From contig CAJSYZ010000003.1 in NCBI GenBank assembly GCA_910574455.1, positions 5,179,396 through 5,243,395 of the forward strand: 64,000 nucleotides of DNA, read 5' to 3'. The stretch's first letter is position 1; the number at the start of each line of letters is the position of its first letter. Positions 12,000 to 22,599 of the stretch are shown here, piece after piece. The notes under the pieces were generated by a model that searched no databases, was not told where the DNA came from, and saw nothing but the letters and a program-made list of their open reading frames with translations. Source of the stretch: Trichaptum fuscoviolaceum (taxonomy: Eukaryota > Basidiomycota > Agaricomycetes > Hymenochaetales > Trichaptaceae). A program made the translations under genes and the position numbers.

Positions 12000-12560
12000 T
12001 AGTTCTCTGCTTCGTCTTACTATCTCACTCTATTGTGCTACTAGTATTGCAGCCTTACCTTACCGAAGGTCTAGGTGGACGTAGTCTGACAACCGACATC
12101 ACCATCGCCCACTCATAGACGGCACTCGCAGAGTAATCCCAAGCACGAAATAGAGTGAAGATTGACACATCGCAGCAACCGCTCCTGTACTCTGGTAGAG
12201 AGCCTCTGGGGGGCGTACATGACTTCGAGTTTGAGCAAGGCAAACGATAACTGACAAGAGATCCATATCACACCGTTTCGCATCTCAGTGATCACATTAA
12301 CGTCCGTCGTGCACACACACATTTAGAGACAACCCCAACATCTCTCAGCCAAACATCGAGTGAAAATGAGGAATACGACTTCACGACGAGCAGATGGTGA
12401 AGGGCGTTTTGAACCTGTGTTAGACTTTCACGCTAAGATAATTTACAATGGAGAACTCGTAATACGTAAACACCATAAATTGATGAAACCAAAAACACAT
12501 TCACAATGACAGGCAAATACACGGAACGACAACTTTGCCCTTTATTAAAGCAACCGTAGT
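12000..12560. other. 3' flank of the Clr2-like gene, no gene seen
   Basis: A short minus frame at 12113-12322 has no recognisable features. Nothing else found. Confidence 0.35.
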
Positions 12561-12566
12561 CTGACT

Positions 12567-13279
12567 TCACAGAAATCTGGTCCATACGAAATTGATCCGG
12601 CGTTGCGATCGACCCGAGCATTTGCAGCACTCACAAAAATGACCCTCACGAGCACCCCGCGCAAGCCACTCACAATGTAGATAAAATTCATTTGGTGAGT
12701 GGAACGACTTGCATAGACGGGAAGTGGAGCCTGCGTACATGAGTCAAAGATTCATGACAGGCGTGACAGGAACTCACCAAACAACAAGTGAGAAGTCCGA
12801 GTTACAACTGTGCCGGACTTCGTATACTTAGCGAACAACTCGTACCCATCGGGAAAGTCGACGAGCGTATACGGGAGGTTGTCGCCTTACAAAAGGTGAA
12901 CAAAAGGCAAAAAAAGGACGAAATACGGACGTACCGTTCTGGATACCAGGTCCGCTACGGATAACCAACCATCCTAGCTTCCACAACCATCTCTTCCTAG
13001 TACGGGCATCGGCAACCGTGTAGTAAACCCCATCCTCGTCATCGACTATCGACTGCACGTTCGGCACGGTAGTCGGGTGACGCGCACGGTCTGCATCGGA
13101 AACATCGATAATAATCCACCCATTATCCACGAACATGCCGGGAAATTCATCGTCGTACATGATATCGCAACGGATTTGAAGAGAGGCGAAAGTGAGTGTA
13201 CTGATGGAAGAAAGAAACATTAAATACATAGCACAACTCACAAAGTCCTAAGCTTACGATCGCAAGAAGACCTGATCAT
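12567..13279 (-). CDS. Clr2-like (transcription-silencing protein family) small protein
   Basis: Four exons splice into an open 191-aa frame: 13279-13242, 13200-12935, 12885-12778 and 12730-12567, with introns of 41, 49 and 47 nt. The protein shows VDFPDGYELFAKYTKSGTVV, then, joined by the last intron, FHSPNEFYLHCEWLARGA followed by CECCKCSGRSQRR. The layout 'GY.L....K... (F/Y)L.G ... F.SP.EF..H..WL ... C.C..C' is what I associate with the fungal Clr2 family, named for a heterochromatin silencing factor. Function here is inferred only from that pattern. Clean splicing of all joints argues for a live gene. The start at 13279 needs the short first exon; an unspliced alternative start lies at 13241. 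A two-unit 82-bp repeat sits just upstream. Confidence 0.6.
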
Positions 13280-13330
13280 GATTCTAGTTCAACGCACTTT
13301 TGGTATAACGTAGGTTCGAGAACTCTGATA

Positions 13331-13492
13331 GGACAAAAAGCGCCCAGAACACTTCTTTGTTAGCGAAGGCCTTTAATGAAAGACCTTGATGGTTTCAGGT
13401 TCCCTTATGGCGGACGAAAAAGCGCCCAGAACACTTCTTCGCTAGGGAAGGCCCTTAATGAAAGACCTTGATGGTTTCAGGTTCCGTCATCA
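13331..13492. repeat. Two tandem units of about 82 bp in the Clr2-like gene promoter
   Basis: Units start at GGAC 13331 and 13412 and share AAAAAGCGCCCAGAACACTT and the block through GAAAGACCTTGATGGTTTC. They lie 50-210 bp upstream of the Clr2-like start codon on the minus strand, so they may have duplicated promoter elements. Confidence 0.75.
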
Positions 13493-13619
13493 AAAACGGA
13501 GGCATACTTGAAGGACGAGTACAACCCATCTCATCCCGAGTTCAAAACTTCAAAGACAGAGACGGTACAAACAGTCTTCATAGTTAAGAAGGGTTCGAAG
13601 TGAGTGCGGTGTACAGGAG

Positions 13620-14320
13620 CACCTTATATGTGAAGCATGAACAAGAACTGGACAAAAAGAGATCTTCGACAAAGATCAGAAGTCGGATTTAACAAAGTCA
13701 AAGAAGAAAGCCGACCTCCGTTCTCCCTGGAAAAACTAGGAACAACGCACACGTGGGTGTTCATTAAACAGTACGTATGAGAAACGAAGACGGAGAGCAG
13801 GAGTAACATGAAATGGTACACTTCGAACGCCTCCCCAAAATTGGTAAAGTCAACAAACAAACGACCATCATCGCTATCGTGCTTCAAAACCATGGCGTTT
13901 CCTCGTAGACCACACGACGCGCTGCATGCTATTGTTGCACACGTGAACTGCGCTGCCGACGTGCTGGAATAGAGTAAATCGTAAGTCGGCCATTGCAAAC
14001 TCGGCAAGACTGGATCACCAATGGAAATCGATCGGAAATGAATAGGTCCGTGCACGTAATCTGAGACAAGAAGTTCCTCAGAAATGTCTAGCGACTCTGA
14101 ACCTTTACATTGCGCATTCTGACAAATAGGGATTTCGACAATCCGCGGCCGGGGAGTGGTGGAAGACAGAGATACGCATCGCCTGATGCCGGGAAAATGG
14201 TCGGAAGGCTGAGGAGAGACACTTGAGATTGAACATGAAGACGGAGGTTGTCTTTTCTTACCGGTATGGACGAAATTGACTCGTAGTCGAACAGGGCAGA
14301 CACTGTTCAAGATTGACGTC
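13620..14320 (-). CDS. Unidentified multi-exon gene or gene remnant
   Basis: The minus strand carries a long open stretch whose middle reads IPICQNAQCKGSESLD, SDYVHGPIHFRSISIGDP and GLRGNAMVLKHDSDDGR, then FVDFTNFGEAFEV. It has protein-like composition. A 53-nt intron (14261-14209) joins ...YESISSIP to PSDHFPGIRR in frame. The 5' exon lacks a convincing ATG in that frame, and the 3' end beyond FEV probably contains another intron that I could not fix. I do not recognise the family. It lies head-to-tail upstream of the Clr2-like gene, about 340 bp away. Confidence 0.4.
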
Positions 14321-14880
14321 CATTGTGAGAGGACGAACTACACTTACCAGAACACCGACAATTCAAAGATCGGACAGAGTTTCAGATAACACAACGAGTA
14401 CAGCACGGTTCGTTTCGGACGACGAAAAGTGGAGTATTCATGACAGCATCAAACACGTCCAAAGACGTCAATAGCGAGCAACTCAATGGATTAAATTGTT
14501 TTCAACACCACTTTTAGTGCTTTTGAAGACAATTCTATTATTTCGAAGACAATACATTGTTTTAAAGACATTACAGTATTTTGAACACAATTTGCACAAT
14601 TACGCAAATGATGCCCAATTTGGCAAAAGGATCACAGAAACGTACCAAATTACTCTACCACTGGCACAACGCCGACTCAAACCAGCAACCCAACACTGCT
14701 CACTCACTGCTCTTACAACTAAGCCATCCGCCCATATAAAAGTACAAGCGCAAGTTAGTATATATACCGCACAATTAAAGTGAATTAAATCTCACCCGGT
14801 TAACTCTTGAAAACAAATACTTTGTTTTCAAAATAAAATAAAAACCGGACTTCGTCATTGAGCGCGAAAGGAGCAGAAGA
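14321..14880. other. Intergenic
   Basis: T-rich stretch with recurring AAGACAATT/AAGACATT-like words at 14520-14600, a mild low-complexity signal. No gene. Confidence 0.4.
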
Positions 14881-14881
14881 C

Positions 14882-16010
14882 TCTAGCTCTGTCGGATGGT
14901 GAGGATGCTGTGTCCATACACACGCTGCCGGTCCGCCGTCGTCGCCGCGAACAGGTCCTTGATGACTTTCTTGTCCAGCTCGGTCCCGGCTTCAAGGTCG
15001 CCCGGACTCCGATCGTGCCGCTGACCAGCCTCGTCACTCGCGCCTTTCTCGACGTCTCCGCCACCGCCTTTCCTACCGGGATGGCTTTCCCTCTCTATGT
15101 GGTGACTTTCAGCAACGATGTTCAGCCCCGTGATGTTCAGCCCCGTGCGTCTGTTCCAGCCCAGCCCGCGCAGAAGACCGTCGACACCGCCCATTTTGCG
15201 GAGGGCTTCGAGGTTCTTCGGGTCTACGAGGCTTGCGAGCGCGTATGGGCCATATTGTTTTGCGAACGGACGCGGGTCCGACGCCGCAGGATCTGCACTT
15301 GGGTCCAGAGCCACGCGACTGCCAGCAGGGTTTTCATCTCCCTCTCCCGCCGCTTTCTTCCCCTTCTCCTGGCCGTCCCCGCCCGCACCTCTCGAGCGCA
15401 GCATCGGTGTGTCCATTATCGAGCTCGCCGGGACGGATAACGTGCCCTTCTTTAGCGCCATCGGCTAGTTGGGCGAGCTGAACGCGCTCGAGCCCTGCTG
15501 CGGCGAGGGCGACACCGCGATCGTGATTCTGGTGCGCCATGAAGGTGCGTCGTCACTGGGACTGCACGAGCGGTTAGGGTTGAAGTCGTACCCATGGGCG
15601 TTGTTGAGGTCTGTCCTTTGGAGGTTAGAGTCTTTCAAAGATGTGGCGGAGGTCGAGCGAAGGGACGTGGTCCCCTGCGACGGTCGCTTCCCCGTCTGTC
15701 AAGGCGAAGGTCGCCGCGCTGAGCTTCCGCATGTGGCCACGTCCCTTGCATGTGCCTGGTACGAGGTGCGCGTGTAGCGGGGAGAGGTTGTTCTGGTCGA
15801 GCAGAGAAAGTGAGCCGATACCGGAGTTCGCGTCGGGGTTTTTTTCACGTAGTGCCATGGAGGTGGGGAAGTGGTTTACGCTCGACCTGTTAAACAGCGT
15901 CGGCGAGAGCGGGATGGAGATATCAGAGTCGTCGCGCCCAGATGATGGGGACGGCGTGCGAGAGCGCCGCCCGATTGATGATGGGACATCAAGCAACGTT
16001 CCATGACAGC
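14882..16010 (-). pseudogene. PMC1: N-terminal fragment of a Pmc1-type Ca2+-ATPase
   Basis: The minus strand encodes the cytosolic N-terminus of a fungal vacuolar/PMCA-type calcium pump. A Ser/Pro-rich leader (near 15990-15640, SDISIPLSPTLFNRS) is followed by YGPYALASLVDPKNLEALRK, MGGVDGLLRGLGWNRR, then TADRQRVYGHSILTIRQS and a stop at 14882. In real pumps that last motif (DRQRVYG.N.LP.R.S) leads straight into the first transmembrane helix, so the fragment ends exactly where the membrane domain should start. The P-loop/DKTGT part is absent. A phase change near 15480-15620 separates leader and core. It cannot transport anything; it is a truncated relic next to a Sec27 relic. Confidence 0.8.
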
Positions 16011-16204
16011 GAGTAGAACTCGAAGGTAGGGAGAGGAAACTTGCTTTTCAAAATGTGTTACGGTCTGTGTTTCACTGCCAATCAAATAGTTAAGCCGTTA
16101 ACGACTTTCGTGTTGATAAAGCAATCGCTAATACACTTTGAGGTCTTGACGCTAAAATATTAAGGTCAATTAAGACTACAACGAAAGAGTGAACAAGAAA
16201 TCAC

Positions 16205-17065
16205 ACCTTTCAGAAAATTCTGCGACAACGTCAAATGCCTCTTCAACACCCTCATCTCCTGTGTCTACACCGGACTCCAGCGCTGCGCTGTACGCCTCAC
16301 GGTTAAAGCTCAGGACGTAGAACGAGTCGTCGGCAATGATGGCCACAAGATTGCCAGATCCAGATCACGAAATCTACATCGAACGTTAAAGAATTCCATC
16401 GCAACTTAGAGTGGAAAGAGAGTGCTTACGCTCTTGGTATCCGCGTCGATCCTGCGCGCGATCTCACCAGACTCCCAGTCCCAGAAGACGACGAAACGGC
16501 TTTCAGGAGCACCTAGGAGACAGCCACCAAGCAATCCTTCAACAAGTCACGATTCCAGCACCCTTCATTGCCGGACTACTCCTCTCCTTGAAGTCCTTGT
16601 ACACCCGCACCTTCATCCGCCCTTCCAGCACAGCATACGTGTTCGAGGCTGTTGCCTATGCGAAGGAAGAAACGCTGCGGAACGCCTTGCTTCGCCAGGC
16701 CAGCGCAGTGTAGATGATATACTCTCCGTGTCCGACCACGGTGATAAAGCGCTCGTTGGGAGAATGTTGATGGCACATTACGAGAATCTGCGTGGATGCC
16801 TTGTCCTTCGGGAGTCTCGTCTTCTGCAGCGCCTTTGAGATTGGCGGACAAGACTTCTGTGTTGCGAGTATACACCAGTTTGCCTGATGGGTCCATGCTG
16901 TACGAAGGCTCGTCACGGCCAAGTTTGACCACGACTACACCTTCGTCGTACCCTACGACAACTTCGTTCTCCTGCGGTCGGATGGAAATGCACCAGGAGC
17001 ATTTAAGAGCGTCGCTGAAGGTATTTTCCAGGCGGAACGTGCGCATCTTCCAGATTTTATCGTAC
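16205..17065 (-). pseudogene. SEC27: Coatomer beta-prime subunit relic, copy 1
   Basis: The minus strand matches the end of the WD40 part of COPI beta-prime (Sec27/COPB2). Pieces are TFRLENTFSDALKCSWC, ENEVVVGYDEGVVVVKLGRD, EPSYSMDPSGKLVYTRNTEV, LSANLKG, then in other frames EYIIYTALAWRSKAFRSVSS and, near 16500-16440, a decayed copy of the 'LFWDWE.GE..RRID' strand. The intact protein coats Golgi-to-ER vesicles. Only about 250 codons remain, with frameshifts. It lies directly downstream of the BCS1 relic and upstream of the Pmc1 relic on the same strand with almost no spacer, so it looks like part of a mosaic rather than a gene in place. Confidence 0.82.
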
Positions 17066-17129
17066 CATCGTAAAAATGAGAAACTCAGAAAGGAGGAACA
17101 ACCAAGATAACATACATCGTTCTAGTGCC

Positions 17130-19570
17130 GCAACGCTGAACTCATGCTTTGGCATGCGTGAATTGCTTCGGAATGCCGGTAAGGGTGGCAGAGACCAACG
17201 GCTTCGCAGAGTGCAACGCGTTGGCGGCTTCCTGGTTCGGAGGCGGGGGCATGTAGGCCGTTCTCTGTGTCCGAAAGCCGTCCGCCGGTTTCTTGCGAGC
17301 CGCAGTCGACGAGCTTGAGCTCAAGCTCGTGGCACTCGAGGCATGGGATGCAAACACTGACATCAAGATGTGCGAAATTGATACAGAGGATGGAGACGGT
17401 GCGGGTGTGCTGGAAATGTTGGTTCCGTTGAGTTATGCTCGCGTTCAGTAATGTCTAGCTTGTGGAGGTCCGCTCACGGGAAGAAGTCGATGAAGAGCGC
17501 CTCGGTTGCGTTCTGGAACTCGATCCAGATATCCATGAGCCCAGGAGAGTGCGGGGCTGAACGTTTAAGATGGCTCGCTGTCGCGAAGAGGCTGCGGTCC
17601 TCTGCCGCAGCGAGACCATCAAATACATTAATAAGGCCAAATAGCGATAGCATGTTCATGTCGGAGAAGGAGGAGGCATGCTTCTTGCTTTTCTTCTTCT
17701 TGAGATTTTCTTCATCATCGTCGTTATCTTCATCGTCTTCTTTAACTCCTTGTTATCGGACGAAGATGATCTCCTCTTCAAACCGCCAGGGACACCTTTG
17801 AGGTCCGGGCGTGCGAGGTTGAGCGAGTGAATGCAGTGTCAAGGTCTTCGAGAAGGAGAATGTATCGGGCAGGCATATGTTCCATAAGCGACAACGGCGT
17901 CGCTTTGTTCAACCAGGAGGCCGCAAGTGAGATGATGTAGATGTCGAGGGTGAGCGGGAAAGCAAGGGCATGGACCAACGAAGATGTGCTGACGTGCGGA
18001 GCCGGGGACACCGTGAAGGACAAAGCCGTGACGGAAGGGGAAACCGCGGTCAGCGTCTAGTAATTGAGAAAGTTAAGTTTAACTTTTCAGTGGATAGACG
18101 GCAGTTTCCATACCTTCTCTGATCGCTGTCGGGAAGGAGCATCAGTTATTCATCGTACTTGAGGACGATGGATCGCATATGCCACTTATTTAGCGAGTCC
18201 GTCCATCGCAATGAGCCATGGGAATCAGCGAAATAAAGCTGAACATATTGCAAAGACTCGGCCTCGTATTTGCGCTTTGCCGACAGCAAAGGCTGTTTGA
18301 GCACTTCGTCATTTATCGCAACAACACTGGAAGGGAGAAAGAAGCAACACCCGATAGCAGGCATAGAAATTTGGGTGTAGAAGATCAGACCAAAATTCCG
18401 AAATGCTCAATTATTGACATACTTGAACATAGCTGCCATTGGTCTTCCTGCTTGCGCGTCCAGTGAACACGGTAGGAGATGGTATGTGTGCTGCCAAAGG
18501 TAGGATGGAAGATGACCCATGTGTTGGCCATGCGAGGGTTTGGGCGTCTGCTGAGGGACTTGAAGCTCCTCATCTCCGATTGACTTGTTGCCAAAGGAAG
18601 AGGACATGCTCGAGGAGATGGTGCGCGTCGCTGTCTCGAAACTGCGAGCGAGTTGTAATTTTGGGCGCTTTGATATCCATTGCATGCCAGTGATGGGGTA
18701 GTCTTCTTCGGAGAAGTGAATTATGAGGAAGAAGGCTGAGAGGAAATGTTAGCGCTGGAAGGTTCAGATGACTGGATGGGGTACATACAGTTAGTGAATG
18801 ATGTCCTGTGCACAGAGGGTTGAGTCATTAGCTATTTTTGAGTGATGTGTGGAACCTAGGACTACGTACCAGGCTTCGAAAAGAGTGAGAGCGTAACCGG
18901 TAGTCTCTATCCAACCTGACCATGGCGGTTCAGTGCCGTTGCTGTCGCGGCTATTGTTGTTGATGCCCTTCCACCACTCAATCTTCCGGAGGTGCGTCCG
19001 CCGCTCGGTCACTCCCCTGTCCAGCTCGATCTTCAGTCGCGCCTCGTGTGCAGGGGCGTCTTCCACAATGTGCCGCTCCGTGCGTTGCGGTGAGCACTCG
19101 GAGACATTTGCGGACTGGCTGTGGTCCCAGAATTGAATCGTCTTGAGTGTGTTGTATCCGGTGTCTGCTAGTATTCTGTTTCAAGTATATGATTAACATA
19201 ATGTAGATGGATGGAATGAGGAGATTACCTTACAGAAACGGATCAGCCTCGAATTCTTGTGTCATGGTTGTGTAGACTTGTGTCATCTTCTCAATCTCCC
19301 GTGAGTCCATTCAGACCAGATTGCTACGGCGTCGTTGACAAAGGGCGCAAGGAGCATTGTGAAGGGGAAGAGCAGAGCGCGGAAGATGTCAGACGTGAAG
19401 GATTAAGCGCCGGTAATAAGGCCAGAGGCGCAGGAGAGGGCTTCAAGGTGGAGAGGATGAGGCGAGAGAGCTCGTGCGGAGGGGAGCTGAGGAAGGGGTT
19501 GGGAAAGGCGACCGTGCTTGCGTACGACCTTGGGAGAGGGGACGGGAGGCGCATAAGTGACTGGAAAGGT
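17130..19570 (-). pseudogene. BCS1: BCS1-like mitochondrial AAA ATPase relic
   Basis: Much of a fungal BCS1-like AAA protein can be followed on the minus strand. The order is an N-terminal Ser/Pro-rich region (19550-19330), MQWISKRPKLQLARSFETAT (about 18680), AKRKYEAESLQYVQLYFADS and HGSLRWTDSLNKW (18290-18180), GFPFRHGFVLHGVPGS (18030), LTLDIYIISLAASWLN and PARYILLLEDLDTAFTRST (Walker B, 17970-17800), LFGLINVFDGLAAAEDRSLF (sensor region) and LMDIWIEFQNATEALF. Known BCS1 inserts the Rieske protein in mitochondria; fungal genomes hold many paralogues. The Walker A is destroyed: after GVPGS the GKS/T is replaced by an indel, so the nucleotide-binding Lys is gone. Several other phase changes confirm a pseudogene. 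Confidence 0.85.
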
Positions 19571-19571
19571 G

Positions 19572-20345
19572 CTTGTGTCCCGTACCTAAGTTGTACCGAA
19601 AGATACGGGACAGAAAAAAGACGTTTAGAACGGCACTAAGTGCCCCAAAAGACCCTGTCAGGGTCCAAGCCGAATTTTCGGTTGGTGTCTGGAGGTTGTA
19701 AATCTTGAGGTTTGAGACTGGATGCCTTCCCGTAAGAATTTAGGACGGCCGAGGCTGTCATAAATCTTTGAAATTCCGTCAGGAACAGGTTTAGGACAGC
19801 CATCCCAAACCTGCACAAAAGTAGTGGCCTGGAAGTGAACGGCACCATACGGTTTAGGAACTTGTCTCTAAATCTTTTTTTTAGAACCTCAGACTGTTTA
19901 TAATTTAGAAATCGGTTTTAAATGGATGACTTCCCGTAAGGATCTAGGATGACATCTTCGTCCTAAACGGAACGGAGCCAAAGCATCATAAACTTCTAGG
20001 ATCTGGCAGAGCTATGTAGGACACCTGCCCTGACCCTCGCTTACCATATCAGGTAAGATATTGTATATACACCCGGATACCTTACCTTTAAAGATAAGCA
20101 GTACTGTGGGAATCGGTCGGCAGAATTTCATGGAATTTCTGCTCATGGCTTTCGGTCGACTTGGCTTACGGTTTAGAAAAATCTCCCTAAATGCTTTCTG
20201 AGCGGAGTCTTAGGGGTTTAGGACGACCCTGGGTGTCCTAAATCCCTACGGGAAGTCATCCAGTCACTCACCTAATAGGGACCAGTAGCACGATGCCGTG
20301 CATCACGCGTGACGGACACGGATCCTTAAACTCAGGGTCCGTGCC
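19572..20345. mobile_element. Probable small TIR element or repeat-rich relic
   Basis: The word GGATGACTTCCCGTAAGGATTTAGGAC and its inverse occur near 19715, 19925 and 20250 (the last inverted), with many TTTAGGAC/GTCCTAAA words between. Left (TGTCCCGTACCTAAG) and right ends are only weakly inverted, so the limits are approximate. There is no coding. This layout of subterminal repeats in both orientations suits a non-autonomous DNA transposon. It abuts the 5' end of the BCS1 relic. Confidence 0.45.
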
Positions 20346-21655
20346 CTGTATCAATCTAATTGTTGTTTTCTAGCGTTATTAATTTTGTCAAATTTCCATA
20401 AAGTGATCAATGTGCTTTGCTCCACGATAAATAGGGACCGGTGATGTTCAGTTGGCAAGTATACAAAAAAATTGATGAATATGATTTTGGGCCCTTGATG
20501 TTGTTTTGTTATATTAGTCCGGTTACCGGCATGCATGCTTACCGTAAATCACGTGAAAGATTTTGTGATGTTATAAGTGGCGCATCAGTGAAAGCCTCGT
20601 TGTTCTTCTTGATTGTCTACCTCTAAAGTCAACGCCACACTGTTTTGCAAGTTCGTATATACTGGAGTCCATCCTCTGATCATTTTCATTGGTATTCCTA
20701 CGTAGGAACGAGAATGTGTATGCTGCGGTGGAAGCAGCAGCCGACGACAAGGTTTAGCACTTGGGCTTCTGAAGCGCCTTTTGGGTGACCCTCTGTACTT
20801 TATCGGACTCTAGGTGCAGCTGCGGCGAGCACTTGGGTTTCTGAAGCGCCTTTTGGGTGACCCTCTGTAGTCGTGACTGGAGTGTTGTTTGCTCTTGCTA
20901 GTACCAAAGCTATTTGTTATTGTTGTTATGTGTATCGTATTGTTTGCTTTGCTCTTACGAACATGCATCAGAGTTCGAATATATCTCTGTACAAGTATAG
21001 AGGGCGTAATTGTCTGTGGACAAGTGTACTAAACAAATAATAGCTATGGCGATGTGTTTGATGAACGTCCTTATTGTTTCTATGGTAGCGGAGACGGTTG
21101 CCTACGGGAGGGTTGTCTCTGACTCTAGAGTTAGCTGCAGTGATAACTTGGGCTCACCATTTCGATAAGTCCACAAGTCCGAGTCGCTAAGTCCACAAGT
21201 CCACAGACACTAGTCACTAACTTCAGAAGTCCAGATACCGGTTGCTAGGAACAAGGAACACTTGTCCACTTACCGGTAACTAATTTTACTGGGCCGTAGA
21301 AAACAAGTCGAAGTAGTCATTAGAATAAGTCCCAGAAATGTGTTGCAAGTCCGGGTATTCTAACATACTCAGGTCTCATTAAATGTAATTCTACTGATCA
21401 TCTATTTACAGCTCTCCAATCTCTCCAACTTCCGCCAACTTCGCTCATTGTGTTGTAACACACTCTCAGCTCCTCTCATGCGTGTTCTGCTCCAACACAG
21501 AGGCTGCTTTTCTGTCTCGGTTCTCTGTGCTCAGAGACTGCCTGAATGCCTTCGCCTGCGCGGTCGACCGCAAGCTAGAATGCATCAATGTTAGAGAAAC
21601 ACTAGAGCCATGGATACGGCTACACAGGGGACATCACTGGCTGGCTAGAAAACAA
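20346..21655. other. Non-coding, repeat-bearing stretch
   Basis: No gene. It holds the 41-bp repeat pair at 20757 and 20829. At 21150-21370 there are many AAGTCC words (for example CCACAAGTCC three times), followed by a C/T-rich stretch with GTGTTGTAACACACTC at 21450. This could be the terminal part of an old LTR, but I found no paired end. Confidence 0.4.
20757..20869 (+). repeat. Direct repeat, two 41-bp units 72 bp apart
   Basis: GCACTTGGG(C/T)TTCTGAAGCG and the following bases to CCCTCTGTA occur at 20757-20797 and 20829-20869, identical except for one base. Confidence 0.9.
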
Positions 21656-21661
21656 GAGTAA

Positions 21662-22387
21662 GTGGAGGACGGTGTTCATTGCGACATTGGAGTACGAGAT
21701 CAGAGAATGTTAAAAGTCGAAGGTCAAGATCGGTGGTCTTGGTGTGGTGAGTACGTTGATGGTTAAGGCGAGGTCGGACGTACCTGATCTGGGTTGTACC
21801 ACAGATGAAAGACATCGAGTACCCGGCTGGTAAACGAGCAGAAACTATCGTCTTTGGCGAACGGTACCTCATCGAGGTCGAGACGAACATACTCGATAAC
21901 ATCACATACATTATCCTCAACTCGCCGGTCTTCCGTACGCAAACGAAGGCAGACCCGTATCTTCCGCGCGCATGGACGACCTCAGCTCAGCCATCTTGTA
22001 CTCGACATGGAACCAGGCTATCGCAGCGACCGTCATGCGACACCCGCAGATTGATATCTACCACATTAATGACTACCATGGTGTGCTCTCGCTGCTATTC
22101 ATCTCCTCCCGAAGGTCCTCCCGGTATGCTTGTCTCTCCACAACGCAGAGCTCTAGGGCCTGTGGCAGCTCCGCACGAAGGAGGAAATGAAGAAGTGTGC
22201 TCGGCGTTCAATATCAGCAAGAAGCACTGCACGAAGTACGTTCAGTTTGGAAAGACGTTGAACTTACTCCACGCCGCAGCATTCTTCATCAGTGTGCACC
22301 AGAAATGAATCAGTGTCGCTGTGTGTGTCTTAAAAATATGGTCAACGGTCGTGGGTGCGTTACCCGGCGCTTTGGACACTAAGCATG
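21662..22387 (+). pseudogene. ags1: Alpha-1,3-glucan synthase relic, copy 2
   Basis: The plus strand encodes part of the GT5 synthase domain. It reads KDIEYPAG and then, after Ala/Glu changes, [39 protein letters not shown] (then a phase change), [31 protein letters not shown] and, in another phase, KYVQFGKTLNLLHAAAFF. It is nearly base-for-base identical to 32617-33308, except that the latter has lost 21 bases (KYVQFGK region) and each has private indels. Both share the same early disabling phase changes, so they descend from one dead copy. Upstream of it lies repeat sequence, downstream a coiled-coil frame. Confidence 0.88.
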
Positions 22388-22590
22388 TAGACTCGGATCA
22401 AACGAACAGCCTCACTCACAGTGGCGCTCGAGGAAGAGGAGAAAGCCTCTGAGCTGGAGTTGGCACTTGCGAAGGCGGTCTTGAGGACGGAGAACGTGCA
22501 GGTCCAGCTGAACGCACAGCTTGGAAAGATTGCGACGTCAAGTTTCCAAAGCGGAGTCTTCTCTTGCGAACGAGGCGTAGCGGGCTAATT
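22388..22590 (+). pseudogene. Coiled-coil fragment fused after ags1 copy 2
   Basis: An open frame reads SLTVALEEEEKASELELALA, then KAVLRTENVQVQLNAQLGKI, before a stop at about 22590. The heptad-like Glu/Leu/Ala pattern indicates a coiled coil, and similar residues continue in another phase to about 22660. It does not belong to alpha-1,3-glucan synthase at this place and its parent gene is unknown. Confidence 0.5.
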
Positions 22591-22599
22591 TAACGGCGG

